Source: Rhizobium rhizogenes NBRC 13257
GTDB taxonomy: Bacteria > Pseudomonadota > Alphaproteobacteria > Rhizobiales > Rhizobiaceae
Reading direction: 5' to 3'
Assembly: GCF_000696095.1 (NCBI RefSeq)
Contig: NZ_BAYX01000005.1
Span: 310,001-374,000, forward strand
Length of the DNA: 64,000 nucleotides
The position numbers and the translations under genes are program-made. How positions within the stretch are numbered: the stretch's first letter is position 1; every line of letters begins with the position of its first letter. The notes beneath the pieces were generated by a model, which was given only the letters and a program-made list of their open reading frames with translations, made no database searches and had not been told where the DNA came from. Below are positions 63,661 to 64,000 of this stretch, piece by piece.

Positions 63661-64000
63661 ATGCTGAGCAATTCCCTCGTCGAACTCGACCGCGCCCACC
63701 TCGTTCACCCGGTCGCCTCCTATCGCGGCCATGAGCAGGCCGGCGTCCGCGTGCTGAAATCCGCCAAAGGCGCAACCGTCACCGATGCGTCGGGCCACCA
63801 GATGCTCGACGGCTTTGCCGGTCTCTGGTGCGTCAATGCCGGATATGGCCATGAAAGCATCGTCGAAGCCGCAGCCCGCCAGATGCGCGAACTGCCCTAT
63901 GCCACCGGCTATTTCAGCCTTGGCTCCGAACCGGCCATCCGGCTTGCGGCCGAACTTGCCGAGCGGACGCCCGGCGATCTCAACCACGTCTACTTCACGC
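63661..64000 (+). CDS. Class III PLP aminotransferase (N-terminal part)
   Basis: The first 113 residues of an aminotransferase that runs off the window. The opening LVHPVASYRGHEQAGVRVLK and GFAGLWCVNAGYGHESIVEA match omega-amino-acid/putrescine or beta-alanine:pyruvate transaminases. GAGAG lies seven bases upstream of the ATG. A transaminase forming a semialdehyde would feed the dehydrogenases at 55259 and 57796. The catalytic Lys lies outside the window. Confidence 0.88.
   Translation, partial: MLSNSLVELDRAHLVHPVASYRGHEQAGVRVLKSAKGATVTDASGHQMLDGFAGLWCVNAGYGHESIVEAAARQMRELPYATGYFSLGSEPAIRLAAELAERTPGDLNHVYFT

Overview
The window looks like chromosomal or chromid DNA from an alphaproteobacterium of the Rhizobiaceae (Rhizobium/Agrobacterium/Sinorhizobium type). 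The reasons are high GC, dense short operons joined by ATGA/GTGA/TGATG overlaps, rhizobial families (DUF992, DUF982, DUF4336, an Omp25/31-like barrel protein) and a Kps/Rkp-type capsule locus. No rRNA, tRNA, CRISPR array or intact insertion sequence was seen.

Region 1 (1-5.3 kb): a NarL-type two-component pair and a DUF4336 gene lie between two genes for exported Gly/Asn-rich proteins. A similar 13-base motif occurs upstream of both Gly/Asn-rich genes. Region 2 (5.3-14 kb): a polar amino-acid ABC importer (ATPase, two permeases, binding protein) is divergent from a HutC-type GntR and a LysR regulator. These are followed by a flavin monooxygenase, a class I/II aminotransferase and an agmatinase-family ureohydrolase. 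Region 3 (14.4-21 kb): a Spy/CpxP-like periplasmic protein and a MacA-MacB pump converge on an OmpR/EnvZ-type two-component system.

Region 4 (21-45.5 kb) is the largest accessory block, an ABC-dependent capsule (K-antigen) locus. It has KpsT and KpsE on the minus strand and KpsS and KpsC (Kdo-linker transferases) on the plus strand. KpsM is about 9 kb away and divergent from a second KpsE paralogue. Around these sit an OPX lipoprotein, an AraC regulator, three glycosyltransferases (one with two catalytic domains), two FkbM methyltransferases, a DUF6270-like protein, a TPR protein and two unrecognised proteins. Three of the proteins share a short DUF4214-like module, and two share a possible C-terminal beta-sandwich. 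The block ends with a secreted-type Hint-domain protein and an outer-membrane barrel.

Region 5 (45.5-50 kb) is gene-poor. It holds an orphan hypothetical gene, an apparent hydantoinase-A remnant fused in frame to a DUF982 domain, a divergent IclR regulator with a palindromic operator, a small XRE regulator and a DUF992 protein. Region 6 (50-64 kb) is a catabolic island bracketed by two paralogous double-GNAT genes. A plus-strand operon encodes an amine/amino-acid oxidase, an ArgE/DapE-type amidohydrolase, a GhrA-like reductase, a cupin, an aldehyde dehydrogenase, a TtuC-like dehydrogenase and GabD. A TetR/RidA pair with three operator-like palindromes, a PuuB-like oxidase, a type II haloacid dehalogenase and a class III aminotransferase (cut by the window end) follow. 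The likely theme is oxidation of amines or amino acids through semialdehydes to central metabolism. The substrate cannot be named from sequence alone.
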